Below are positions 1-6,686 of a DNA stretch of 9,204 bases, piece by piece; the first letter of the stretch is position 1, and the number at the start of each line of letters is the position of its first letter. This DNA comes from an uncultured Flavobacterium sp. Its GTDB lineage: Bacteria; Bacteroidota; Bacteroidia; Flavobacteriales; Flavobacteriaceae. Where the stretch lies: contig NZ_CAMLRU010000108.1 in assembly GCF_946482535.1 (NCBI RefSeq), forward strand, positions 1 to 9,204, in the 5' to 3' direction. The position numbers and the translations under genes are program-made. Below the pieces are notes generated by a model. It made no database searches, was not told where the DNA came from, and saw nothing but the letters and a program-made list of their open reading frames with translations.

Positions 1-1
1 T

Positions 2-820
2 GTTTGGGCCGATTTCAAAAAAGTTTGCGATATGGCTTTCGCCGAATACAAAAAAAGCAACCCGAAAAAGGTTTTAGACAACAATGGTTTCTTTACCGTT
101 GGAGAAGTGTATGGCTATAATATCGGTGCGAAAAGACTTTACGATTTCGGTGATAAAAAAGTAGATTATTATGCCAATGGTTTTACCGGATTGATCAATT
201 TCGATTTCAGAAACGAAGCCAAAATGAACTATGAAGAACTATTCTCTAAATATGCCAACCTCTTGCAAAATGACTTAAAAGGCCATACAGTAATGAACTA
301 CGTAACCTCACACGATGACGGTTGGCCCTTCGACAAAAAACGAGAAAAGACTTTTGAATCGGGAACCAAATTGTTATTGGCACCGGGCATTTCACAAGTC
401 TATTACGGTGATGAAATAGCTCGTTCGTTGGAAATCGAAGGAGCACAAGGCGATGCCACTTTGCGCTCGTTTATGAATTGGAATGACCTGACATTGGACC
501 GATTAAAAAACCAATTGTTGGTGCACTATCAATTATTGGGAACCTTCAGAAAAAACCATCCTGCCATTGGAGCCGGTGTGCACCAAATGATTTCGCAATC
601 GCCTTATGTGTTCAGCAGAAGTTACACCAAAGACAATTTCAGCGATCAAGTAGTTGTAGGCTTAGATTTGCCGAAAGGAAAAAAAGAAATCGCTGTCGGA
701 AACATTTTTACTAACGGAATCAGAGTAAGAGACACCTACTCAAATACGGAAGCAACGGTTGAAAACGGCAAAGTGATTATTGATACTAATTTTACCATTG
801 TATTGTTGGAAAAACTATAA
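2..820 (+). CDS. Alpha-amylase, glycoside hydrolase family 13 (3' part only)
   Basis: This is the C-terminal ~272 residues of a GH13 alpha-amylase, which hydrolyses internal alpha-1,4 bonds of starch or glycogen. The frame is open to the left edge, so the ATG at 32 is an internal methionine and not the start. The general acid/base glutamate lies in TVGEVYGYN (Glu codon 104-106). Region IV with the transition-state-stabilising aspartate is NYVTSHDD (His 311-313, Asp 314-316). PGISQVYYGDE is the usual end of the (beta/alpha)8 barrel. The tail, with VRDTYSNTEATVENGKV and a final IVLLEKL, fits the C-terminal beta domain of amylases. Region I and the nucleophile aspartate of region II lie before the window, so signal peptide and location cannot be judged. 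It is the first visible gene of an operon with the GDPD gene 2 bp downstream. Family assignment is secure; exact substrate is not. Confidence 0.9.
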   Translation, partial: VWADFKKVCDMAFAEYKKSNPKKVLDNNGFFTVGEVYGYNIGAKRLYDFGDKKVDYYANGFTGLINFDFRNEAKMNYEELFSKYANLLQNDLKGHTVMNYVTSHDDGWPFDKKREKTFESGTKLLLAPGISQVYYGDEIARSLEIEGAQGDATLRSFMNWNDLTLDRLKNQLLVHYQLLGTFRKNHPAIGAGVHQMISQSPYVFSRSYTKDNFSDQVVVGLDLPKGKKEIAVGNIFTNGIRVRDTYSNTEATVENGKVIIDTNFTIVLLEKL

Positions 821-822
821 CC

Positions 823-1470
823 ATGCTCAAAATAGGTCATCGCGGAGCGAAAGGTCATGTGGCCGAGAATACTTTAGCTTCCTTCCAAAAAGCTATCGAT
901 TTGGGCGTTGACATGATTGAGCTCGATGTATGGCTCAGTTTGGATAAAGTACCAATGGTCATTCACGATGAAACGGTTGATCGAACAACTTCAAAGAAAG
1001 GTTTGGTAAATGATTTTTCTGCCAAAGAATTGCAACATTTAGGTGTTCCAACCTTGCGCGAAGTATTAGAGTTAGTTCATAATCGATGTGACATAAATAT
1101 TGAAATCAAAGCGTTTTCGACCACGCAAAGTGTTTTGGATTTGATTGACAAAATCGATTTTGACAAAAATAAAATTATCCTTTCGAGTTTTGATTGGAAT
1201 GCGTTGCAGGAAGTACGTTTTCACGATGAAAAAATCAGCATTGGCGTTTTGACGGAAACTGATTTAGACTTGGCGCTGGCTTTCGCCAAATTCATCAAAG
1301 CCTATTCGATTCACCCTTATTATCACTTGCTAACCGCTGAAAACGTTCAAAAAATTAAAGAAAAAGGATTTAAAGTTTTCCCGTGGACGATAAATGAACC
1401 CGAAGATATTACCTTTGTAAAATCATTGGAAGTTGACGGTATCATTACCGATTTCCCGGAAAGACTATGA
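823..1470 (+). CDS. Glycerophosphodiester phosphodiesterase (GDPD), cytosolic type
   Basis: The 215-residue protein fits enzymes that hydrolyse glycerophosphodiesters (deacylated phospholipid head groups) to glycerol-3-phosphate and an alcohol. Family residues visible are HRG at 5-7 (catalytic His6, Arg7), ENT at 15-17, the metal-binding pair in IELDV (Glu33, Asp35), the second catalytic His48 in VIHDE, Glu94/Lys96 in NIEIK, and the terminal VDGIITDFPE. The fold is a TIM barrel. There is no signal peptide or membrane segment, and the length is a little below E. coli UgpQ, so a cytosolic enzyme is likely. The ATG lies 2 bp after the amylase stop and directly precedes the HRG strand, which supports this start. 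The stop overlaps the next start as ATGA, implying translational coupling. Substrate head group cannot be told from sequence. Confidence 0.92.
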   Translation: MLKIGHRGAKGHVAENTLASFQKAIDLGVDMIELDVWLSLDKVPMVIHDETVDRTTSKKGLVNDFSAKELQHLGVPTLREVLELVHNRCDINIEIKAFSTTQSVLDLIDKIDFDKNKIILSSFDWNALQEVRFHDEKISIGVLTETDLDLALAFAKFIKAYSIHPYYHLLTAENVQKIKEKGFKVFPWTINEPEDITFVKSLEVDGIITDFPERL

Positions 1471-2684
1471 ATTCAAAGTACGACATTATCATTGTAGGCG
1501 GTGGTGCGGCGGGTTTTTTTACGGCCATTAATATTGCAGAAAAAAATCCAACGTTGAAGATTGCCATTTTGGAACGCGGCAAAACCGTGTTGGAAAAAGT
1601 GCGCATTTCCGGCGGCGGAAGATGTAATGTAACCCATGCTTGTTTTGTGCCGAATGATTTGGTCAAATTTTATCCGCGTGGCGAAAAAGAATTGCGCGGT
1701 CCATTTCACCAGTTTTGTTCGGGTGATACGATTGAATGGTTTGAAAAGCATGGGGTCGAATTGAAAATTGAAGACGATGGCCGTATGTTTCCCACTTCCG
1801 ATTCCTCACAAACGATCATCGACTGTTTTTTGGGCTTGACCCAAAAATTAAAAATTGAGGTACTCACCGGTCAAAGTGTACAATCGCTGTTTCACGGAGA
1901 CCATTATTGGAAAATCGAAACCAATCACGAGACATTTTCTTGTCAAAAATTAGTCATGACTACGGGTAGCAATCCTAAAATTTGGGAACTGCTCGAAAGC
2001 ATGAACCATACTATCATTCAACCGGTTCCTTCGTTATTCACTTTTAATATCAAAGATGCCCGAATCAAAGATTTGATGGGTGTTTCGGCTTTCGCTACTG
2101 TAAAAGTAAAAGGCACCAAACTCGAAGCTTCCGGACCATTATTGATTACGCATTGGGGCATGAGTGGTCCCGGAATTTTAAGACTTTCAGCTTGGGGTGC
2201 GATTCTTTTGGCAGAGAAAAAATACCAGTTCACCATCGAAATCAATTGGCTTAATGATTTGACTTTTGACGAAGCGATGGAAACCTTAAAAGAACTCAAA
2301 CAGGAGCATGCGAAGAAAGCAGTCAGTAAAAAATCGCCGTTTGACTTTCCGAATCGACTTTGGGAAAGTTTGGTTTTGGCTTCAGGCATTGATTCAGAAA
2401 CCAAATGGGCGGATTTGTCAAAAAAACAGCTGACCGATTTGGCCAACCAACTCATTAACGGACAATTTCAGGTGAATGGCAAAAGTACTTTTAAAGAAGA
2501 ATTTGTCACCGCGGGTGGTATCGACTTAAGAGAAATCAATTTTAAAACTATGGAAAGCAAGCTGCATGAGAACTTATTTTTCGCGGGAGAAATCGTGAAC
2601 ATCGATGCCATTACGGGCGGATTTAACTTTCAGAACGCTTGGACCGGCGGGTTTATTGTAGCCAATTCAATTACGGCATCATGA
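1467..2684 (+). CDS. BaiN/RdsA (HI0933/YhiN) family NAD(P)/FAD-dependent oxidoreductase
   Basis: This is a 405-residue flavoprotein of the HI0933/YhiN family, whose physiological reaction is mostly unknown; one member, BaiN, is linked to bile-acid metabolism. The N-terminal Rossmann fold is clear: IIIVGGGAAGFFTA at 7-20 (GxGxxG) with the ribose-binding acidic residue Glu36 in ILERG. RISGGGRCNVT at 46-56 is the family signature. MTTGSNP at 164-170 is the second dinucleotide-binding strand. LLITHWGMSGPGILRLSAW at 225-243 lies in the inserted domain, and FFAGEIVNIDAITGG plus FNFQNAWTGG near the C-terminus form the FAD-contacting end. No signal peptide or transmembrane helix is seen, so it is a soluble cytosolic protein. 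It overlaps the GDPD gene by 4 bases (ATGA), and its own stop overlaps the ATG of the decayed gene after it in the same way. Family is secure; substrate is unknown. Confidence 0.92.
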   Translation: MNSKYDIIIVGGGAAGFFTAINIAEKNPTLKIAILERGKTVLEKVRISGGGRCNVTHACFVPNDLVKFYPRGEKELRGPFHQFCSGDTIEWFEKHGVELKIEDDGRMFPTSDSSQTIIDCFLGLTQKLKIEVLTGQSVQSLFHGDHYWKIETNHETFSCQKLVMTTGSNPKIWELLESMNHTIIQPVPSLFTFNIKDARIKDLMGVSAFATVKVKGTKLEASGPLLITHWGMSGPGILRLSAWGAILLAEKKYQFTIEINWLNDLTFDEAMETLKELKQEHAKKAVSKKSPFDFPNRLWESLVLASGIDSETKWADLSKKQLTDLANQLINGQFQVNGKSTFKEEFVTAGGIDLREINFKTMESKLHENLFFAGEIVNIDAITGGFNFQNAWTGGFIVANSITAS

Positions 2685-2863
2685 AAAATATCATCTCTTT
2701 TTTACCCTAATTGTGACCGTGATTTCAGTAATTGGTTGTGGCGTTTCAAAACCAAACGAATGAAATTAATATCAATACTTCAGCCTTTGCCAAAGGTTTA
2801 TATCTGATAGAAATTACTACCAAAGACAATCAAATAATAAATAAGAAACTAATTATTAAGTAG
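2681..2863 (+). pseudogene. Remnant of a secreted T9SS protein: signal-peptide-like start joined to a sorting-domain tail
   Basis: The stretch between the flavoprotein and the large secreted protein has no intact gene, but both ends look like relics. An ATG at 2681 overlaps the preceding stop (ATGA) and reads MKNIISF before hitting TAA at 2708-2710. One extra base in the T run at 2698-2703 would let it continue as FTLIVTVISVIGCG, a hydrophobic, lipoprotein-like signal sequence, up to a stop at 2761. From 2732 to the TAG at 2861-2863 another frame reads through INTSAFAKGLYLIEI and ends KKLIIK. This matches the end of the T9SS type A sorting domain in the next gene (NVSDLSKGVYLVEI, ending KKLVIQ). 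Only about 44 residues of a usual 70-80 residue sorting domain remain, and everything between is absent. I infer an internal deletion plus frame damage. The sorting-domain match is the firm part; the signal-peptide reading is weaker. Confidence 0.68.
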
Positions 2864-2891
2864 ATAACATACAACTAAAAACAAAATCTAC

Positions 2892-2899
2892 TATATTTG
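2892..2899 (+). promoter_or_regulatory. Candidate -7 promoter element for the CUB/FN3 secreted protein
   Basis: TATATTTG matches the Bacteroidetes -7 consensus TAnnTTTG and lies 20 bases before the ATG at 2920. That would give a short leader beginning around 2905. No TTG/TTTG is found at the expected -33 spacing (about 17-23 bases upstream), so this is a partial match only. Confidence 0.45.
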
Positions 2900-2919
2900 A
2901 TTGTCAAAACCAACCAATA

Positions 2920-5900
2920 ATGAAAACAAAAATACTCTTTAGTCTTTGGATGCTTTTCTTTGCCTCCATTTTAAGTACCAATGCACAAAACTTTCCCTCC
3001 TGCGGCGGAACATTTACCGATCCGGAAGGGCCAAATGCCAATTATGCCAACAATAGCGATAATACTGTAACCATTTGTGCCAATGATTCAGGCGAAAGTG
3101 TTACCGTAACCTTTACCGCTTTTGATGTGGAAGTCAATTGGGATGCATTGTATGTTTTTAATGGAGATTCTACAAGTGCTCCTCAAATTGCCAGTACAAA
3201 CGGCGCCGCCAATGTACCGGGTGGATTAGCCGGAGGTTTTTGGGGCACTGCATTACCGGGTCCGTTTACCTCATCGGATGCCAGCGGTTGTCTCACCTTC
3301 AGATTCAGAAGTGATAATACCGTGAATCGTCCGGGATGGATTGCCAATGTGACTTGTGCGGCACCTCTTTCTTGTCCGCAACCCTTTTCGTTGAACACCT
3401 CAAACCTCACCACTTCAGGCGCAACAATAACATGGACAGAAGCGGGTTCAGCAAACGAATGGCAAGTGATTGCTGTTCCTTGTGGTACCGCAGCACCAAA
3501 CGCCAATACTTCAGGAACAAGCGTCACAACAAACTCCTTTACATTCAACTCCTTAAACACTTTAACCTGTTATAATGTTTATGTTAGAGCCATGTGCAAT
3601 GCCACCGAAGCAAGTAGTTGGTCAGGGCCATTAACTTTTACAACCTTATTAACTCCGGCTGTATGTGGTGGCTCTTTTTTTGACAATGGAGGTCCTAATG
3701 CGAATTATTCCAATAATTCTGATACAACCACTACCATTTGTCCGGACAATCCGGGAGATTTAGTAACGGTTACTTTTACTGCATTCAATACCGAAGCTAC
3801 TTGGGATGCCTTATATGTTTTTGACGGTAACTCAACTAATGCCCCTCTAATTGCCAGCACAAATCCGGCCGGAAATGTGCCCGGTGGATTAGCCGGAGGT
3901 TTTTGGGGTACAGTAATTCCGGGACCGTTTACTTCCTCAAGTCAAGATGGCTGTTTAACCTTCAGATTTAGAAGCGACAATACCATTAACAGAACTGGTT
4001 GGATAGCCAACATTACTTGTGCCCCTGCTCCAACTTGTCCAAGACCAACAGCTTTAGCTATAACAGGAGCTACTCCTACTTCACTGGTTGCAGGTTGGAC
4101 CGAAACCGGTTCAGCAACCAATTGGGACATCCTTGTTCTTCCTGCCGGAAGCCCGGCACCGGGTTCAGACGCTACGGGTTTTATTGCCTCTGCTGTTAAT
4201 CCTTTTATCATTACAGGATTGAATCCTAACACTTGTTATACGATTTATGTGAGAGCGGTTTGTGCTCAAAATGACATCAGTGTTTGGAGTGTTGGTGCTA
4301 ACGTTTGCACTACCGCTTTACCTCCGGCTTGTGGCGGTCAATTTGTAGATAATGGCGGACCCAATGCTTTCTATGCCAATAATTCTGATAACACTTATGT
4401 TATTTGTCCAACCGTACCGGGTGAACTTGTAACAGTTGCCTTTACTTCTTTCGACGTGGAAGCCGATTGGGATGCACTCTATGTATTTGATGGCAACTCT
4501 ATCAATGCTCCTCTAATTGCCAGTTCAAATCCCGCAGCTAACGTTCCGGGTGGTTTAGCCGGTGGCTATTGGGGTACAACTGCTCCCGGACCTTTCACCT
4601 CTTCAAGTCCTGATGGCTGTTTAACCTTTAGATTCAGAAGTGACAACAGCGTAAACAGAGCCGGTTGGATTGCCAATGTAACTTGTGCTCCTGATGCTGA
4701 TAAAATAGTCTTAGTGGCCTTTGTAGATGACAATAATAATGGCATCAGAGATACCGGCGAAAACTTATTCCCTAACGGCTCATTTATTTACCAACAGAAT
4801 AATTCAGGGACCAATATGAATGGTTATTCTCCTACCGGACAATACGCCTTATATGACACTAATCCGGCTAACACTTATGATTTCAGCTATGAATTGTTGC
4901 CGGAATATACAGCCTACTATACGGCTGGCGCAACAACTTACAACGATATGAGTATAGCGGTCGGAAGCGGTACACAGTTCTTGTATTTCCCGGTAACTTT
5001 GACCCAAACTTATGCTGATTTGAGTATTTCGATAGCGCCTTTAAGTCCGCCAAGACCGGCACTTACTTACCAAAACAGAATTATTTATAAAAATATCGGA
5101 TTAACCGCCTCAAACGGTACGGTTACTTTTATTAAGCCTTCACAAGTGACCATATCCAACGTGAGTCAGGCCGGGACAGCAAATAATGCGAATGGGTTTA
5201 CTTATAACTTTACTAATCTACAGCCCAATGAAACCCGAATTATTACGGTGACCATGACTGTTCCTCCTAGTCCAACTGTTAATTTAAATGATTTATTAAC
5301 CGCTACGGCTACTATTACGGCTACTGCCAGTGATATTAATTTGGTTAATAACACCTATACTAATTCACAGATTGTCGTAAACTCTTGGGATCCGAATGAC
5401 AAAATGGAAGCCCATGGCGATAAAATTCGCATTAATGAATTTACTGCCGATGACTACTTGTACTATACCATTCGATTCCAAAATAACGGTACCGCAAGCG
5501 CCATCGATATTCGTATTGAAGACTTACTGGATTCTCAATTAGACGAAGAAAGTGTCAGAATGGTAAGTGCCAGTCACAACTACACCATGACCAGAAACGG
5601 CAATCATTTAGAATGGAATTTCAGAAATATTTATCTGCCTTCCTCATTCTTTAATGTCACCGGAAGTATGGGATATGTTCAGTTTAAAATCAAAGCCAAT
5701 CCGGGCTTCCAAGTAGGAGATATTATCCCTAACAATGCCTCGATTATTTTTGATTCGAATCCGGCCATTGTTACCAACACCTTTAACACGAAATTCTTGA
5801 ATGCTTTAAGTAATGTGGCTTTTGATGAAGGCAATCTGGTTTTATATCCTAATCCTGCCACCAACCATGTTCAAATTAGTTTGGTAAATACTGCCGAAAA

Positions 5901-6072
5901 CATCGATACGATTGTATTGTATGACTTATTAGGAAAAGCTATAAAAACCATTCCGGTGCAATCTAATGAAAGCATTAATTTGAATGTAAGCGATTTATCA
6001 AAAGGTGTTTATTTGGTTGAAATCAATACGGAAAACCACTTAAAAACCATCAAAAAGTTAGTGATTCAATAA
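2920..6072 (+). CDS. Secreted T9SS cargo protein with CUB and fibronectin type III domains
   Basis: The product has 1050 residues. A signal peptide covers 1-22, with likely cleavage after Ala22 (TNA|Q). CUB-like domains span 28-146, 249-367 and 471-589. Each is exactly 119 residues between its first and last cysteine and has four cysteines (C28/C53/C124/C146 in the first), as expected for the two CUB disulfides. Acidic residues in the positions of calcium-binding CUBs are visible (FDVE, WDALYV, FRSD). Fibronectin type III domains fill 152-246 and 373-466, ending in the flavobacterial YVRA..C pattern. DDNNNGIRDTGE at 603-614 resembles a calcium loop. From Trp823 (SWDPNDK) to about 965 is a domain I would place in DUF7619. 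The T9SS type A sorting domain runs from about 972 (LVLYPNPA) to the end (KKLVIQ). The protein is therefore exported by Sec, sent across the outer membrane by T9SS, and probably surface-attached or released. Adhesion or polymer binding is likely from the domains; no catalytic domain is visible. It stands alone, with its own promoter candidate and terminator. Confidence 0.93.
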   Translation: MKTKILFSLWMLFFASILSTNAQNFPSCGGTFTDPEGPNANYANNSDNTVTICANDSGESVTVTFTAFDVEVNWDALYVFNGDSTSAPQIASTNGAANVPGGLAGGFWGTALPGPFTSSDASGCLTFRFRSDNTVNRPGWIANVTCAAPLSCPQPFSLNTSNLTTSGATITWTEAGSANEWQVIAVPCGTAAPNANTSGTSVTTNSFTFNSLNTLTCYNVYVRAMCNATEASSWSGPLTFTTLLTPAVCGGSFFDNGGPNANYSNNSDTTTTICPDNPGDLVTVTFTAFNTEATWDALYVFDGNSTNAPLIASTNPAGNVPGGLAGGFWGTVIPGPFTSSSQDGCLTFRFRSDNTINRTGWIANITCAPAPTCPRPTALAITGATPTSLVAGWTETGSATNWDILVLPAGSPAPGSDATGFIASAVNPFIITGLNPNTCYTIYVRAVCAQNDISVWSVGANVCTTALPPACGGQFVDNGGPNAFYANNSDNTYVICPTVPGELVTVAFTSFDVEADWDALYVFDGNSINAPLIASSNPAANVPGGLAGGYWGTTAPGPFTSSSPDGCLTFRFRSDNSVNRAGWIANVTCAPDADKIVLVAFVDDNNNGIRDTGENLFPNGSFIYQQNNSGTNMNGYSPTGQYALYDTNPANTYDFSYELLPEYTAYYTAGATTYNDMSIAVGSGTQFLYFPVTLTQTYADLSISIAPLSPPRPALTYQNRIIYKNIGLTASNGTVTFIKPSQVTISNVSQAGTANNANGFTYNFTNLQPNETRIITVTMTVPPSPTVNLNDLLTATATITATASDINLVNNTYTNSQIVVNSWDPNDKMEAHGDKIRINEFTADDYLYYTIRFQNNGTASAIDIRIEDLLDSQLDEESVRMVSASHNYTMTRNGNHLEWNFRNIYLPSSFFNVTGSMGYVQFKIKANPGFQVGDIIPNNASIIFDSNPAIVTNTFNTKFLNALSNVAFDEGNLVLYPNPATNHVQISLVNTAENIDTIVLYDLLGKAIKTIPVQSNESINLNVSDLSKGVYLVEINTENHLKTIKKLVIQ
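3001..4686 (+). repeat. In-gene repeats: three CUB units with two FN3 spacers (period 663/666 bp)
   Basis: Three copies of a 357-bp CUB-coding unit lie at 3001-3357, 3664-4020 and 4330-4686. They start 663 and 666 bases apart because an FN3 unit separates them. Signature strings such as NVPGGLAGG, GPFTSS, DGCLTFRFRSDN and GWIAN recur at the same offsets in each copy. The copies differ at many codon positions, so they are old duplications with conserved protein sequence and not recent tandem copies. Confidence 0.9.
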
Positions 6073-6087
6073 CTAAAATACATTGAT

Positions 6088-6123
6088 AAAAAAGTCCCGT
6101 TTGAATCAAACGGGACTTTTTTT
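6088..6123. terminator. Bidirectional intrinsic terminator between the CUB/FN3 gene and tspO
   Basis: AAAAAAGTCCCGTTTG (6088-6103), loop AAT, then CAAACGGGACTTTTTT (6107-6122) forms a perfect 16-bp hairpin whose GC core is followed by a T run on either strand (seven T on the plus strand). It lies 15 bases after the stop at 6072. The tspO stop codon (6122-6124, minus) falls inside the T run, so the stem immediately follows the tspO reading frame. It serves both convergent genes. Confidence 0.93.
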
Positions 6124-6598
6124 ATTTATTCAACCACCAAATACTCGCATTGAGCACCGTGGCAAAACTGACCCAAGCCAAATAAGGAATAAGCAACATT
6201 CCCGCTACTTTATCAATTTTCTTGAACTGCGAATAAGTTTCAAAAATCATTAGCCATAACAAAACAATTTCGATTAAAGCCAACAACGGATTTTGCAAAC
6301 CAAAGAACAAATAAGACCAAAGCGCATTCAAAGCCAACTGATAAATAAAAAACTTAAAAGCTTTTTTAACTTGCGTTTCCTCTGTGTCAATTCGGTTCCA
6401 AATCATCCCGCCGGCGACACCCATCATGATGTAGAGCATACTCCAAACCGGTGCAAAAATCCAATTCGGCGGATTAAAAACCGGCTTGATTAAAGTGGGA
6501 TACCACGTTGCAATACTCTCACGAGTAACCAAACCCGACAAATATCCTATGGTCAAACAAGTGAATACCACCAATACTATTCTTAAAATCCTTTGCAT
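6122..6598 (-). CDS. tspO: TspO/MBR family tryptophan-rich sensory protein
   Basis: This is a 158-residue integral membrane protein of the TspO/peripheral benzodiazepine receptor family, known to bind porphyrins and other hydrophobic ligands and, in some bacteria, to affect tetrapyrrole or carotenoid regulation. Five hydrophobic segments are visible at roughly 4-24, 46-66, 79-101, 104-121 and 131-156. Family positions present are W32 and P39, FNPPNW at 41-46, APVW at 49-52, NALWSYLFFG at 91-100, and PYLAWVSFATVLN at 138-150. Length is typical. It is convergent with the CUB/FN3 gene and divergent from the mevalonate operon, with 88 bases between the two starts. A -7-like element and an inverted repeat precede it. 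A functional link with isoprenoid synthesis is only suggested by position. Confidence 0.95.
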   Translation of the reverse strand: MQRILRIVLVVFTCLTIGYLSGLVTRESIATWYPTLIKPVFNPPNWIFAPVWSMLYIMMGVAGGMIWNRIDTEETQVKKAFKFFIYQLALNALWSYLFFGLQNPLLALIEIVLLWLMIFETYSQFKKIDKVAGMLLIPYLAWVSFATVLNASIWWLNK

Positions 6599-6599
6599 C

Positions 6600-6643
6600 T
6601 TAATTTTGTTTAAATATTATTCAAATATACTAAACAAAATTAA
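6600..6643. repeat. Perfect 13-bp inverted repeat between divergent tspO and mvaD
   Basis: TTAATTTTGTTTA at 6600-6612 is the exact reverse complement of TAAACAAAATTAA at 6631-6643, with an 18-base spacer. The candidate -7 box of tspO lies in the spacer. The repeat could be an operator bound by a dimeric regulator, or a hairpin in an untranslated leader. The region is very AT-rich, which raises the chance level, but 13 exact pairs centred on a divergent promoter region are notable. Confidence 0.6.
6622..6629 (-). promoter_or_regulatory. Candidate -7 promoter element for tspO
   Basis: Read on the minus strand this is TATATTTG, matching the Bacteroidetes TAnnTTTG element, 23 bases before the tspO ATG. 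No TTG-type -33 element is seen at the usual spacing. It sits between the arms of the 13-bp inverted repeat, so a factor bound there could control it. Confidence 0.45.
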
Positions 6644-6662
6644 ATCCTTTTTATAAAAAATG

Positions 6663-6670
6663 TATCTTTG
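6663..6670 (+). promoter_or_regulatory. Candidate -7 promoter element for the mevalonate operon
   Basis: TATCTTTG fits TAnnTTTG and lies 16 bases before the ATG at 6687. Transcription would begin around 6677, downstream of the alternative ATG at 6660, so it also bears on the choice of start for the decarboxylase. A -33 TTG is not evident. Confidence 0.5.
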
Positions 6671-6686
6671 TCTAAATTTCAAATCT

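Noticed and set aside
32..820. ATG at 32 as the start of the amylase gene
   Set aside because: The frame is open to the window edge and the translation before it (VWADFKKVCD) looks like normal amylase sequence. The catalytic glutamate would lie only 25 residues from this ATG, impossible for a complete GH13 enzyme.
2018..2455. 145-codon open frame on the minus strand
   Set aside because: It lies wholly inside the flavoprotein gene on the opposite strand, has no recognisable motif, and the plus-strand frame has full family motifs.
2681..2763. A short functional lipoprotein gene with lipobox VIGC
   Set aside because: The ATG frame ends after nine codons. The lipobox reading needs a frame change in the T run and then stops after six further codons, so it cannot be an intact lipoprotein.
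3183..4232. Several open frames on both strands inside the CUB/FN3 gene
   Set aside because: They recur at matching places in the repeated units, as expected from shadows of repeated coding sequence, and show no domain of their own.
3001..4686. Regularly spaced repeats as a possible CRISPR or mobile element
   Set aside because: The units are 357 bp, in frame, divergent at silent positions and encode a disulfide-bonded domain, so they are protein-domain duplications.
6293..6493. 66-codon plus-strand open frame inside tspO
   Set aside because: It is antisense to the conserved TspO motifs, with no independent support; it is a by-product of low stop-codon density there.
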